The position numbers were made by a program, and so were the translations under genes. Positions 1-6,506 of a stretch of DNA of 11,113 nt are shown piece by piece. The DNA is from DALYDD01 sp031973395. GTDB lineage: Bacteria > Patescibacteriota > Minisyncoccia > Phycocordibacterales > CAIZLB01. Below the pieces are notes generated by a model. It saw only the letters and a program-made list of their open reading frames with translations, ran no database searches and was not told the origin of the DNA. The DNA lies in the NCBI GenBank assembly GCA_031973395.1, contig DALYDD010000022.1:1-11113 (forward strand), in the 5' to 3' direction. How positions within the stretch are numbered: position 1 is the stretch's first letter; each line of letters opens with the position of its first letter.

Positions 1-216
1 GATTGTGAAGCTGCCGGATTGATCGCTGATGGCGATTATGGAAATGCCACCGGCACGGTCATCAAGGGTCTCCAGGAACGCTGGGAACTCAATGACCAGG
101 ACGAGAACTTCGGCCCCGAAACGAGAGCCGAACTCAAACGACGTCACCACATTGATGTGGATGCCGTTCCCGCCCCAGGCGAAGCCCCTCCGCCGCCGCC
201 TGAAACCGGCGATTGA
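1..216 (+). CDS. C-terminal fragment of a peptidoglycan-binding-like protein
   Basis: The reading frame is open from the window edge to a TGA at 214-216, so the true start lies outside. About 71 residues are visible. The segment VIKGLQERWEL followed by ENFGPETRAELKRR matches the usual pattern of a PG_binding_1 repeat (LQ..L.L...G.FGP.TR..L), and the preceding IADGDYGNAT looks like the end of an earlier copy. Such domains usually anchor cell-wall hydrolases or other secreted proteins to murein; which catalytic domain this one carried cannot be seen. The C-terminus is a short Pro-rich tail (APGEAPPPPPETGD). Base composition is visibly richer in G+C than argS next door. A TTG at 19 could be a start, but the frame continues upstream without a stop, so I read it as internal. 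The gene converges with argS. Confidence 0.6.
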   Translation, partial: DCEAAGLIADGDYGNATGTVIKGLQERWELNDQDENFGPETRAELKRRHHIDVDAVPAPGEAPPPPPETGD

Positions 217-240
217 CCCCCTGTTCCTTCATCAAAAAGT

Positions 241-280
241 GCCGCCGCCCGCAATCGTGGGTGGCGGCCGCTTCTTTTTT
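241..280 (+). terminator. Intrinsic terminator after the peptidoglycan-binding-like gene
   Basis: A 10-bp G+C-rich stem (arms GCCGCCGCCC at 241-250 and GGGTGGCGGC at 259-268, one G-U pair) with an 8-nt loop is followed by a T run at 275-280. A short A run at 234-238 precedes it, so it may also act weakly for argS arriving from the other strand. Confidence 0.85.
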
Positions 281-302
281 ATACTATCCCCACTTTGATT
301 TA

Positions 303-2162
303 TTACATCTTCACCGGCACTTCAATTCCCAAAACATGCAATGCACTGGCCAAAGTATTTGCAACTGCATTCGTCAGAGTGACCAAACTCGCAGATCGCA
401 CCTTACTTGCATCGTCTTTTGTATCAACTATTTGGTTATTTGCATAAAAAGCATTGAACGTTCCAGCAAGTTCGATTGCGTAAGTCGCAATATGATGAGG
501 AGAATTTTCCAGATATGCTCGTTCAATGATTTCTGGAAAAACAAAAATCTTATTCGTGATTTCTGTCATATTGCCCACGGTTTCGGCATCGTGAACAGCC
601 AAAGAAAATCCAGTTGGTATAATTCCCTGCTCTTTGGCTTTATTTAAAATTGCCCGTGCTCGGACACATGTGTATTGCAAATATGGACCTGAATCACCGT
701 CAAATGAGAGAGCCTTTTTCGCATCGTAAATAATATCTTTTCCAGGAGCTTGTCTGAGGATTAGATATTTGATACCCGCGATGGCAATTTGATTGGCAAT
801 TTTATTTTTTTCATCTGCAGGAATCTCTCGATCCTTCATGGTTTCAAGCACAGCATTACGCGCAGATTCTATAAATTCTTCCGCAGAAACAACGTCACCT
901 GTTCGCGAAGACATCTTTCCGGTCGGTAACTTCATCATGCCATGAGAGAGGTGTGTGATCTTTCCCACCAGTTCCGGCAAGACCAGCGACTGAGCTTTGA
1001 GGTTCACCTTGAAATATTGATCTTGCTCATTTCCGGAAGTAATAAATCCTTTATCATATGGAAAAGCGGCATATTTGAGCTCTGCCAAACCAAGCTCTTT
1101 TGCATCATATGTTGGCAAACCAAATTTTGTTATAAATACACGGGTATGGAGCGACTCGCCTTTTTCTGCATCCTGAAATTTTTCTCCCTCGAATACAATA
1201 GCACCTTCGCTTTCTGTGAAAATACCTTTTTTCAAAGCTTCTGCGATTAGTTTTTTTGCAGGTTCAACACATTTGCTCTCGAAGAAATACTGATCAAACT
1301 TTGTTCCGAGCAAATCGTACAAAGTCTCTAGATATTGCAGACTCCACTCAAGACCTAGATCATAAATCGCATTAATCTCTTCATCGCTTCTTTCGTATAA
1401 TTTTTTATTGATCAATTGAACCTCTTGTTCTATGCTTGGATCTTTTTCAGAATGCTCTTTGAAATATGTAGCACCTTTTGCATAAGAAGTACCCATATAA
1501 TATGCGCGCTCTACCAATGTCATTTTTTCTCCTTCTTCTGCAGACGGAAAACCTTTATCCATAAATCTAAGGCCGTAGATGAAAAATGCAACATGTCTTC
1601 CCAAGTCTCCCTGATAGCAAAATCTGCGAATATCTCCACCTGTATATTCCCCAAGACGCGACAAGGATTCACCAATCGCATTATCTACCAAATGCCCAAT
1701 ATGAAAGACCTTGAACGGATTCGGGTCCGTGTATTCGTATGCGATCTTCTTTCCAATATTAATATCAATCTTTCCGTAATCAGTTTGCTGTGCGACCGAG
1801 TTTATTTCTGTTTCGAGAATATCAGGTTTCAAGTAGAAGTTGATAAAACCTGGACCAGCTACCTCTATTTTTTCTACTGCACCCGCAAAGACCTCGTCGA
1901 AACTTTCATGGCCATTCGTTTTTATATTATTTAATTCTGCGACAATTCCAATCGCGGATTCAACCGGTGATACACCAAGCGTTTTTGGTGCAGATAGAGC
2001 GACACTTGTTGAATAATTACCCTTTGTCATATCTGCCGGCTTATCGACAGAGAGACGAGACAAAAACTCCGATAATTTCGGATTTGTAGCATGTATCTTT
2101 TCAATGGCCAGAGTGAGCTGGCCTTGGATGAGTTTTCTGAGGTTGAGACTGGTTTGAGTCAT
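303..2162 (-). CDS. argS: Arginyl-tRNA synthetase
   Basis: ArgRS charges tRNA-Arg with arginine using ATP in the cytoplasm. The 619-residue product is full length for a class I ArgRS. The order is: N-terminal tRNA-recognition domain (about 1-120), catalytic Rossmann fold with the HIGH signature at 154-157 (NPFKVFHIGHL) and the KMSKS-equivalent KMSSR at 416-420 (LPTGKMSSRTGDVV), and the helical DALR anticodon-binding domain from about 495 (GPYLQYTCVRARAIL) to the end. As is common for ArgRS, the second signature is degenerate. The ATG at 2160-2162 fits the family's N-terminus; no Shine-Dalgarno is seen, and a hairpin abuts the start codon. The gene lies 53 nt downstream of a small coiled-coil gene on the same strand and may be co-transcribed with it. 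Confidence 0.97.
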   Translation of the reverse strand: MTQTSLNLRKLIQGQLTLAIEKIHATNPKLSEFLSRLSVDKPADMTKGNYSTSVALSAPKTLGVSPVESAIGIVAELNNIKTNGHESFDEVFAGAVEKIEVAGPGFINFYLKPDILETEINSVAQQTDYGKIDINIGKKIAYEYTDPNPFKVFHIGHLVDNAIGESLSRLGEYTGGDIRRFCYQGDLGRHVAFFIYGLRFMDKGFPSAEEGEKMTLVERAYYMGTSYAKGATYFKEHSEKDPSIEQEVQLINKKLYERSDEEINAIYDLGLEWSLQYLETLYDLLGTKFDQYFFESKCVEPAKKLIAEALKKGIFTESEGAIVFEGEKFQDAEKGESLHTRVFITKFGLPTYDAKELGLAELKYAAFPYDKGFITSGNEQDQYFKVNLKAQSLVLPELVGKITHLSHGMMKLPTGKMSSRTGDVVSAEEFIESARNAVLETMKDREIPADEKNKIANQIAIAGIKYLILRQAPGKDIIYDAKKALSFDGDSGPYLQYTCVRARAILNKAKEQGIIPTGFSLAVHDAETVGNMTEITNKIFVFPEIIERAYLENSPHHIATYAIELAGTFNAFYANNQIVDTKDDASKVRSASLVTLTNAVANTLASALHVLGIEVPVKM

Positions 2163-2197
2163 GGGCTTTTAGCATTGCTACTCTAACATAAAGCCCC
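2163..2197 (-). promoter_or_regulatory. Hairpin in the argS leader directly before the start codon
   Basis: On the minus strand, GGGCTTT (2196-2190) can pair with AAAGCCC (2169-2163). An inner TTAG/CTAA pairing could lengthen the helix across a bulge. The 3' arm ends on the base before the argS ATG, and no T run follows. It is therefore more likely a translation-affecting leader structure than a terminator of the upstream gene. The function is inferred. Confidence 0.35.
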
Positions 2198-2215
2198 GAG
2201 GACAAAAAGTCTTGT

Positions 2216-2488
2216 TCAGGCTATCCGTTCTTCTATGGAGGTAATTCGACCATCAAACTCATTATGTTCTTTAATACTTTTATTGAGATGATGTTCGAAG
2301 CGTTGTTCTGCCCGATCCATTCTCTGTACAACCCTGTCTACTTTTTCATTAAGTTTCTCGAACCCACTTATCATGAGATCTCTCAAGTAGGCAATATCTC
2401 CTTTTGTTGCCATTTTTTCTAACTCGTTTTGCAATTCTGACATTGTTACTGACTTATCACCATTTTTGGACTCTTGTTTTCCTTTCAT
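2216..2488 (-). CDS. Small hypothetical coiled-coil protein
   Basis: This 90-residue product has no family I can name with certainty. From about residue 16 it is strongly helical and charged (MSELQNELEK, ATKGDIAYLRDLM, then heptad-like EKLNEKVDRVVQRMDRAEQRF), so a homo-oligomeric coiled coil is likely. The TKGDIAYL turn followed by a long helix recalls small bacterial coiled-coil proteins of unknown function. There is no signal peptide, membrane segment or Cys. The N-terminal 15 residues are Lys/Ser-rich and may be disordered; Met16 is an alternative start, and neither start has a clear ribosome-binding site. It ends in TGA, which argues against UGA recoding in this genome. It lies 53 nt upstream of argS on the same strand. 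Confidence 0.7.
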   Translation of the reverse strand: MKGKQESKNGDKSVTMSELQNELEKMATKGDIAYLRDLMISGFEKLNEKVDRVVQRMDRAEQRFEHHLNKSIKEHNEFDGRITSIEERIA

Positions 2489-2493
2489 GTTTT

Positions 2494-2529
2494 TATGTAG
2501 TTTTAATCATCAAGATTGACAACCTTGAT
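2494..2529 (-). promoter_or_regulatory. Possible promoter and operator-like dyad of the coiled-coil gene
   Basis: A dyad with 6-bp arms, ATCAAG (2509-2514) and CTTGAT (2524-2529), spaced by 9 nt, surrounds a minus-strand TTGTCA (2522-2517). TTGTCA could be a -35 element with a weak TACATA -10 box (2499-2494) after a 17-nt spacer. The start codon follows 5 nt later. The -10 match is poor, so this is tentative. Confidence 0.3.
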
Positions 2530-2598
2530 CGAATTAATATACCCTTTTATACCTTAAATTTTGATGAAGGAAAAATAAAATTTCTTAAAAATTGACAA
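2515..2598 (+). repeat. Short direct repeat ATTGACAA in the glyA/coiled-coil gap
   Basis: The octamer ATTGACAA occurs at 2515-2522 and again at 2591-2598, 76 nt apart, within the 200-nt gene-free stretch 2489-2688. Each contains a consensus -35 hexamer on the plus strand. No plus-strand gene follows, so these may be protein-binding sites or chance in A+T-rich DNA. Confidence 0.3.
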
Positions 2599-2626
2599 GA
2601 GAAAGTGCAAAACTTTTTATACGGCT

Positions 2627-2696
2627 TTAAATAGGATTAGAAAAACTCAAATCAACAACTTGAAAATGGCTTCGTCAAATTTCGCCGCCTATTTAA
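2627..2696 (-). repeat. Inverted repeat spanning the end of glyA
   Basis: TTAAATAGG at 2627-2635 is the exact reverse complement of CCTATTTAA at 2688-2696, which covers the glyA stop codon (TAG, 2689-2691). The intervening 52 nt are A+T-rich. As RNA it would form a long-loop stem after glyA without a proper T tract, so I do not call it a terminator. Confidence 0.3.
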
Positions 2697-3981
2697 GATT
2701 CTGTCTCGCTTTTCTTAGAATCTGATCGATCTTCTGAGCAATCTTTCGGAAATCTTCTTCTTTTTTTCCTCGAGTAGTTTCAGCAGGAGATCCGACACGA
2801 ATACCAGATGGATCAAATGGAGAGCGTGATTCCCCTGGAATGGTATTTTTATTGCAGATAATTCCCGCCTTCTCGAGCTCTGCTTCAGCAACTTTTCCAG
2901 GCACAGCACCAGTCCCCTTTGGAGTAACCTGCCCATTCATCCATGTGTCGATCAAAAGCAAATGAGAATCGGTCCCACCAGAGATAACCCTCCAACCTAA
3001 TTTCGTAAACTCTTTTCCGAAGGCCTGCGCGTTTTTGATCACCTGCTTCGCATATGTTTTAAACGCTGGTGTTTTTGCTTCTCCGAGCGCAATTGCAATA
3101 CCTGTAATATGAGACATGTGCGGACCCCCTTGTAGTCCAGGAAAAACCGCTTTGTCGATTTTCTTTCCGAGATCAATAACCTCATTCTTTTTACCGAAGG
3201 CACCTTTTTTATCAATGAAATTCTTCTTGGCAAAAATGATCGCACCGCGCGGACCTCGCAATGTTTTATGCGTTGTAGTCGTCACAACATCCGCATATGG
3301 AAAAGGGCTTGGATATGCCTTACCCGCAACAAGTCCAGCAATATGCGACATGTCTACCATGAGAAGTGCGCCGCATGCATCAGCAATTTTTCTAAATTCT
3401 GCCCAATCAACAATACGAGGATACGCTGTGAATCCAGCAACGATCAGATTTGGTCTTTCTTTCATGGCCTGTTTTCGCACGGCCATATAATCAATCACTT
3501 CAGTATTTGGATCGACGCCGAAATTAATTGGCTGCCAGAATTTTCCTGTCGCTGAAACTTTTTGTCCATGAGTTAAATGTCCGCCAGAACTGAGGAGCAT
3601 ACCCATGATTCTACCCGGGGCATTAAAATCATTCGGACCACCATCTGCTTTTTTTGTTGCATGAGGAATAAGCGCCATATACACCGCCAAGTTTGCAGGA
3701 GAACCAGAAAGTGCCTGCACATTCGCATGCCATTCAGTATTTTTCAAACCATATAAATCAAGTGCGCGTTTTTGACAAAGAGATTCTATAATATCGGTTT
3801 GCTGATTTCCACCATAATATCGAGCGTACGGATACCCTTCTGAATATTTATTATCAAAAACTGAACCCACAGCCTCTCGCACATCATTTGAAACATAATT
3901 TTCTGACGGAATCAGGTTGATGACTTTTTTCTGTCGAGCAGTTTCTGCTACGATGATTTTTTTTACTTGTATATCTTTCAT
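2689..3981 (-). CDS. glyA: Serine hydroxymethyltransferase
   Basis: GlyA is a PLP enzyme that converts serine and tetrahydrofolate to glycine and 5,10-methylene-tetrahydrofolate, the one-carbon donor for ThyX encoded nearby. The 430-residue product carries the family landmarks: LIPSENYVS near the N-terminus, KYSEGYPYARYYGG (45-58), NVQALSGSPAN (87-97), GGHLTHG (133-139), VDMSHIAGLVAG (209-220), the PLP-lysine motif TTTTHKTLRGPRG with Lys239, VFPGLQGGPH (279-288), and the substrate-carboxylate arginine Arg395 in SGIRVGSPA. From comparison by memory with the 417-residue E. coli enzyme, there are extra residues at about 106-121 and 251-275. The ATG at 3979-3981 fits the family start; no Shine-Dalgarno is visible. 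A hairpin-prone leader of about 47 nt separates it from its promoter. Confidence 0.97.
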   Translation of the reverse strand: MKDIQVKKIIVAETARQKKVINLIPSENYVSNDVREAVGSVFDNKYSEGYPYARYYGGNQQTDIIESLCQKRALDLYGLKNTEWHANVQALSGSPANLAVYMALIPHATKKADGGPNDFNAPGRIMGMLLSSGGHLTHGQKVSATGKFWQPINFGVDPNTEVIDYMAVRKQAMKERPNLIVAGFTAYPRIVDWAEFRKIADACGALLMVDMSHIAGLVAGKAYPSPFPYADVVTTTTHKTLRGPRGAIIFAKKNFIDKKGAFGKKNEVIDLGKKIDKAVFPGLQGGPHMSHITGIAIALGEAKTPAFKTYAKQVIKNAQAFGKEFTKLGWRVISGGTDSHLLLIDTWMNGQVTPKGTGAVPGKVAEAELEKAGIICNKNTIPGESRSPFDPSGIRVGSPAETTRGKKEEDFRKIAQKIDQILRKARQNLK

Positions 3982-4043
3982 GATAAAGGGGTCCGGGTCT
4001 TTCTTGACCTATGGGTTATGGATAAGATTTATGAATAATATCA
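3982..4043 (-). promoter_or_regulatory. glyA promoter and leader
   Basis: The minus strand holds an extended -10 element, TGA-TATTAT (4043-4035), identical to the one before the glycosyltransferase gene. Transcription would start near 4028, leaving a leader of about 47 nt. The leader can form a small GGTC/GACC hairpin (4009-3996). It is too short and simple for a glycine or folate riboswitch. Confidence 0.5.
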
Positions 4044-4091
4044 TATATAGATAAAGTCTTCTCCGGGCAGATCCAGGGTAAAAATCTAAGT

Positions 4092-4120
4092 AAAAAAATC
4101 GGGCCCGCACCTGCCCGATT
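4092..4120 (-). terminator. Intrinsic terminator of the 4173-4454 gene
   Basis: On the minus strand a perfect 8-bp stem (AATCGGGC, 4120-4113; GCCCGATT, 4104-4097) with an 8-nt loop runs into a T tract (4098-4092). It separates the orphan gene upstream from the glyA promoter downstream. Confidence 0.85.
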
Positions 4121-4172
4121 CTGAAGAAAGGGTTTTGGTGCGGACCTTGAGATAAGATGTGGATCAGCCCGG

Positions 4173-4454
4173 TTAGTGGCCGGTATCCATGACGTAGGCA
4201 TTGACCTCGATATCGCCGCCTTCGGGATGGAGCCCTTGGGTGGCGAGGGAGTACTTGCCCTCCTTCACGCCAATGATGGCTGAGTGGCCATAATTGAAGG
4301 CCAGGGCCCCACCGACATCGCCGTCAAAGCCTGGGTACCGGAACCTACGGGCTTTTGCAGCGACCAACTCAGCCTCGGTGGCGAGTTTGGCATTAACCGG
4401 CGGCTCTTGAGTGACGGGGACGAAGACTACAGCGAGAGTCCAGAGTGGTTTCAT
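4173..4454 (-). CDS. Hypothetical protein, G+C-rich orphan
   Basis: I do not recognise this protein. Starting at the ATG at 4452-4454 it has 93 residues: a short hydrophobic N-terminus (MKPLWTLAVVFVPV) that might be a weak signal sequence, an Ala/Glu/Lys helix (about 22-36), then a Gly-rich, probably beta-structured region (YPGFDGDVGGALAFNYGHSA, then IIGVKEGKYSLATQG), ending VMDTGH. The frame stays open upstream to an ATG at 4613, but those 53 residues look unlike a protein domain and would overlap the promoter region, so I prefer the shorter form. The gene is clearly richer in G+C than its neighbours, has its own terminator, and is divergent from thyX. This fits a recently acquired or independently transcribed gene. 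No function can be assigned. Confidence 0.55.
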   Translation of the reverse strand: MKPLWTLAVVFVPVTQEPPVNAKLATEAELVAAKARRFRYPGFDGDVGGALAFNYGHSAIIGVKEGKYSLATQGLHPEGGDIEVNAYVMDTGH

Positions 4455-4545
4455 AGATGGATTTGATGTGCTGAATTTTCCTAAACCCTCCAGGATGGGC
4501 CCAAGAGTCAAAGCCTGTGCAACCCAGCGGGCTACATATAAACTT

Positions 4546-4564
4546 TGATACCAAAAGGGTATCA
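4546..4564. promoter_or_regulatory. Operator-like dyad upstream of thyX
   Basis: TGATACC (4546-4552) and GGTATCA (4558-4564) form a perfect 7-bp dyad around AAAAG. It lies about 33 nt upstream of the thyX -10 box, in the 203-nt gap (4455-4657) shared with the divergent orphan gene. It shares the ATACCAAA...GGTAT core with the dyad between tmk and the dCMP deaminase gene, so a common regulator is conceivable. Confidence 0.4.
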
Positions 4565-4596
4565 CCTTCCCGAGAGTCGTCAACCGCAAAATATAG

Positions 4597-4602
4597 TATA
4601 AT
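4597..4602 (+). promoter_or_regulatory. thyX -10 box
   Basis: A perfect TATAAT sits 55 nt before the thyX start; no good -35 is found at the usual spacing. The same bases read on the minus strand give TATACT (4600-4595), a possible overlapping divergent -10 for the orphan gene. Confidence 0.5.
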
Positions 4603-4643
4603 CTTCGCATCAATATCCATTAATATTTAACCCGCAGGCCGTG

Positions 4644-4648
4644 AAGGA
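4644..4648 (+). promoter_or_regulatory. Shine-Dalgarno of thyX
   Basis: AAGGA lies 9 nt before the ATG at 4658 and supports that start. It is the only convincing Shine-Dalgarno I find in the window. Confidence 0.6.
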
Positions 4649-4657
4649 AAAAACGAT

Positions 4658-6001
4658 ATGGCAAAAATTACAAATACCACACCTTTAGACATTATCATCG
4701 TCGACGATCTCAATCCTGAATCTGTAGCCATGGTACAGAGTCTTTATTCCAGAGATCCAAAAAGCGCGAGAGATCATATTGAAGAAGTGCGTACACGTGG
4801 TGCAGAAAAGTTTATGGCCACGTTTTATGTAGGCTATGGACATAAGAGTATTGGAGACTGTGGAACGACGACGATTTTCGTGGAACATGGAAGTATTCTT
4901 TTGCCAAAAATTGTTCAGGACTGGAGACTATATAATGGACAGGAAGCGAGCACTCGATATCTCGATATGGAAGGCCAGGATATTTTGAATCCTGCAGAGG
5001 GAGAAGAAAATCAAAAAGTCGGTGCGGAAATTTTGGCAGATTGGATGAAATTGTATCGAACCATCATCGATGGCTTAATTCCTGTTTTGAAAGAAGAAAA
5101 TCCAATTCAACCAGAACAAAAAGAGGTTATCTATGAAAAGGCAATCAAAGCCCGTGCATTCGATATTGCTCGCGGCTTCCTCCCTGCTGGCGTAACCACA
5201 TTCGCAAGCTGGCACACCAACTTGCGACAAGCATATGATCACTTGCACGAAATGCAGCATCATCCTTTGAAAGAAGCTCGCGATGCCGCAAATACTATCC
5301 TCGCTAGTCTCAAAGAAAAATATCCAAGCAGCTTTAGTCATAAAGAATATCCTGCAACCGAAGAGTATCTCGCAAAAGCTGTCGCAAAGACTGCGTATTT
5401 TGATCTCGACACTGTTCCAGAATTTACGGCGACACACCGGTTAGACATCGATGGACTTGTGGCTATGCATAGCGATCTCCTCAGCACTCGCCCCATGAAA
5501 ACTGAATTACCCGCAAAGCTCGAGAAGTTCGGACAAATTCAATTCCAGTTCGCACTCGACTTCGGCTCATATCGCGATATTCAGCGTCACCGAAGTGGTG
5601 TAAACGAAATGCCAATTCTCGGCACGAGACATGGTTTCCATGAATGGTATCTAGAAAGACTGACTCCAGAACTCCGATCAATGGCAGAAGCAGAAATTGC
5701 TCGTCTCGTCGCGAAAATCAACACTCTCACATGCGATCAATATACAAAGCAATACTACGTGCCAATGGGTTTCAAAGTTGCCTGTGAATTCACTTGCGGA
5801 CTCCCTGCTGCAATCTATGTCTCTGAACTTCGAGCAAGCCAGACGGTGCACCCAACTCTCAGAATCATCGCTCAGAAAATGGGAGAATATTTACGAGAAA
5901 TTGTTCCAGGAATTGCTTTGCACCATGATATGAGTGTAGATGTTTGGAATATTAAGCGCGGTCAGCAAGATATTGTGAAGAAGGAAAATGCGGCGGCTTA
6001 A
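4658..6001 (+). CDS. thyX: FAD-dependent thymidylate synthase, long two-domain form
   Basis: ThyX methylates dUMP to dTMP using methylene-tetrahydrofolate, NAD(P)H and FAD, and releases tetrahydrofolate. At 447 residues it is about twice the classic enzyme (about 220) and appears to hold two ThyX-like halves. The N half has GHKSIGDCGTTTIF (61-74), the NGQEASTRY block (93-101) equivalent to the E-x-S-x-R-Y part of the ThyX motif, and ARGFLPAGVTT...NLR (171-190). The C half has the RHR signature at 310-312 (RDIQRHRSGVNEMP), but the expected Ser and Arg further on are absent, and ends with ELRASQTVHPTLR (390-402). Each half therefore keeps only part of the canonical site. Long ThyX proteins are known elsewhere (for example in Chlamydia). 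It has its own promoter and terminator and is monocistronic. Activity is likely but not certain. Confidence 0.9.
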   Translation: MAKITNTTPLDIIIVDDLNPESVAMVQSLYSRDPKSARDHIEEVRTRGAEKFMATFYVGYGHKSIGDCGTTTIFVEHGSILLPKIVQDWRLYNGQEASTRYLDMEGQDILNPAEGEENQKVGAEILADWMKLYRTIIDGLIPVLKEENPIQPEQKEVIYEKAIKARAFDIARGFLPAGVTTFASWHTNLRQAYDHLHEMQHHPLKEARDAANTILASLKEKYPSSFSHKEYPATEEYLAKAVAKTAYFDLDTVPEFTATHRLDIDGLVAMHSDLLSTRPMKTELPAKLEKFGQIQFQFALDFGSYRDIQRHRSGVNEMPILGTRHGFHEWYLERLTPELRSMAEAEIARLVAKINTLTCDQYTKQYYVPMGFKVACEFTCGLPAAIYVSELRASQTVHPTLRIIAQKMGEYLREIVPGIALHHDMSVDVWNIKRGQQDIVKKENAAA

Positions 6002-6013
6002 AGTCTGGTAAAG

Positions 6014-6058
6014 AAAAAAATAAAACCCTCGACACAGTGCCGAGGGTTTTATTTTTTT
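6014..6058. terminator. Bidirectional terminator between thyX and the DNPH1-like gene
   Basis: The arms 6014-6031 and 6041-6058 are fully complementary over 18 bp (core CCCTCG/CGAGGG, flanked by A and T tracts) around a 9-nt loop. The T tract on each strand lets it end both thyX (plus) and the convergent minus-strand gene. Confidence 0.93.
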
Positions 6059-6059
6059 A

Positions 6060-6479
6060 TTAAACTCTTGCCTCAAAATACCCCTTCAAGATCGCCGCCA
6101 CACTTTCAAAATCTTTATAGATTTTTATATTGAAATATTCATTTCCCGATACCATAGCAGACAATCGCTTACCTTCCTGTTCTCGATATAAACAAAGTAC
6201 AGGTTTTTTCATCGCCTCGCATTGGCCGAGTTCATATCCTACTCCGAGACTCGGTGTCGAAACTTCAGCAACAATCACATCCGCTTCTCTTACCTATTCC
6301 ATATCTCTATCAAAAATCTCCTTATCCGTTCGCTTGGTCTCGCCCATTCCCGTAAGCGCCTTGTCACCAATATGCTCAGTCAAAACAGTTCCATACTTTT
6401 GTAATTCAGCGATCAAGGCATTGTAAAGTTCCTGATCATCTCTTCCTCCTCTAATAGATCCTGCGAAATATATTTTCAT
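6060..6479 (-). pseudogene. DNPH1-like 2'-deoxynucleoside 5'-phosphate N-hydrolase, interrupted by UAG
   Basis: Read through one stop, this 139-residue frame is a close match, from memory, to mammalian DNPH1/Rcl, a nucleoside 2-deoxyribosyltransferase-fold enzyme that cleaves the N-glycosidic bond of dNMPs, including 5-hydroxymethyl-dUMP. Landmarks are YFAGSIRGGR (4-13), TVLTEH (31-36), RDME (58-61), ADVIVAEV (66-73), PSLGVGYELG (76-85) and LSAMVSG. The TAG at 6294-6296 is codon 62, where DNPH1 has Trp (DLEW), so one G-to-A change from TGG explains it. The stop falls between the presumed catalytic Asp59 and Glu83, so neither fragment (1-61, or a GTG-started piece from 6278) has a full active site. 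The rest is intact, which suggests a very recent lesion, a sequence error or readthrough. It lies 27 nt after tmk on the same strand. Confidence 0.85.
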
Positions 6480-6485
6480 AATAGT

Positions 6486-6491
6486 AGTATA
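6486..6491 (-). promoter_or_regulatory. -10 box of the DNPH1-like gene
   Basis: TATACT on the minus strand (6491-6486) lies 6 nt before the ATG at 6479, inside the 27-nt gap after tmk. This spacing predicts a transcript that starts at or next to the start codon. Co-transcription from tmk is also possible. Confidence 0.4.
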
Positions 6492-6506
6492 CAGATGTTT
6501 TAATTA

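Noticed and set aside
1416..1934. Long plus-strand open frame inside argS
   Set aside because: It is antisense to well-conserved argS sequence, has no recognisable domain, and has a Cys/Phe/Ile-rich composition typical of a shadow frame.
2163..2215. T-box leader before argS
   Set aside because: The gap is 53 nt, far too short, and has no T-box sequence or terminator stem.
3982..4028. Glycine or folate riboswitch before glyA
   Set aside because: The leader is only about 47 nt and lacks the conserved cores of either class.
4455..4613. Longer form of the orphan protein starting at 4613
   Set aside because: The extra residues show no domain pattern, cover the thyX-side dyad, and lie next to overlapping -10 boxes. 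I kept the start at 4454, although this remains uncertain.
6294..6296. UAG recoded as a sense codon
   Set aside because: UAG is the natural stop of glyA (2689-2691), dut (8373-8375) and nusG (11057-11059), so general reassignment is excluded. Only local readthrough remains possible.
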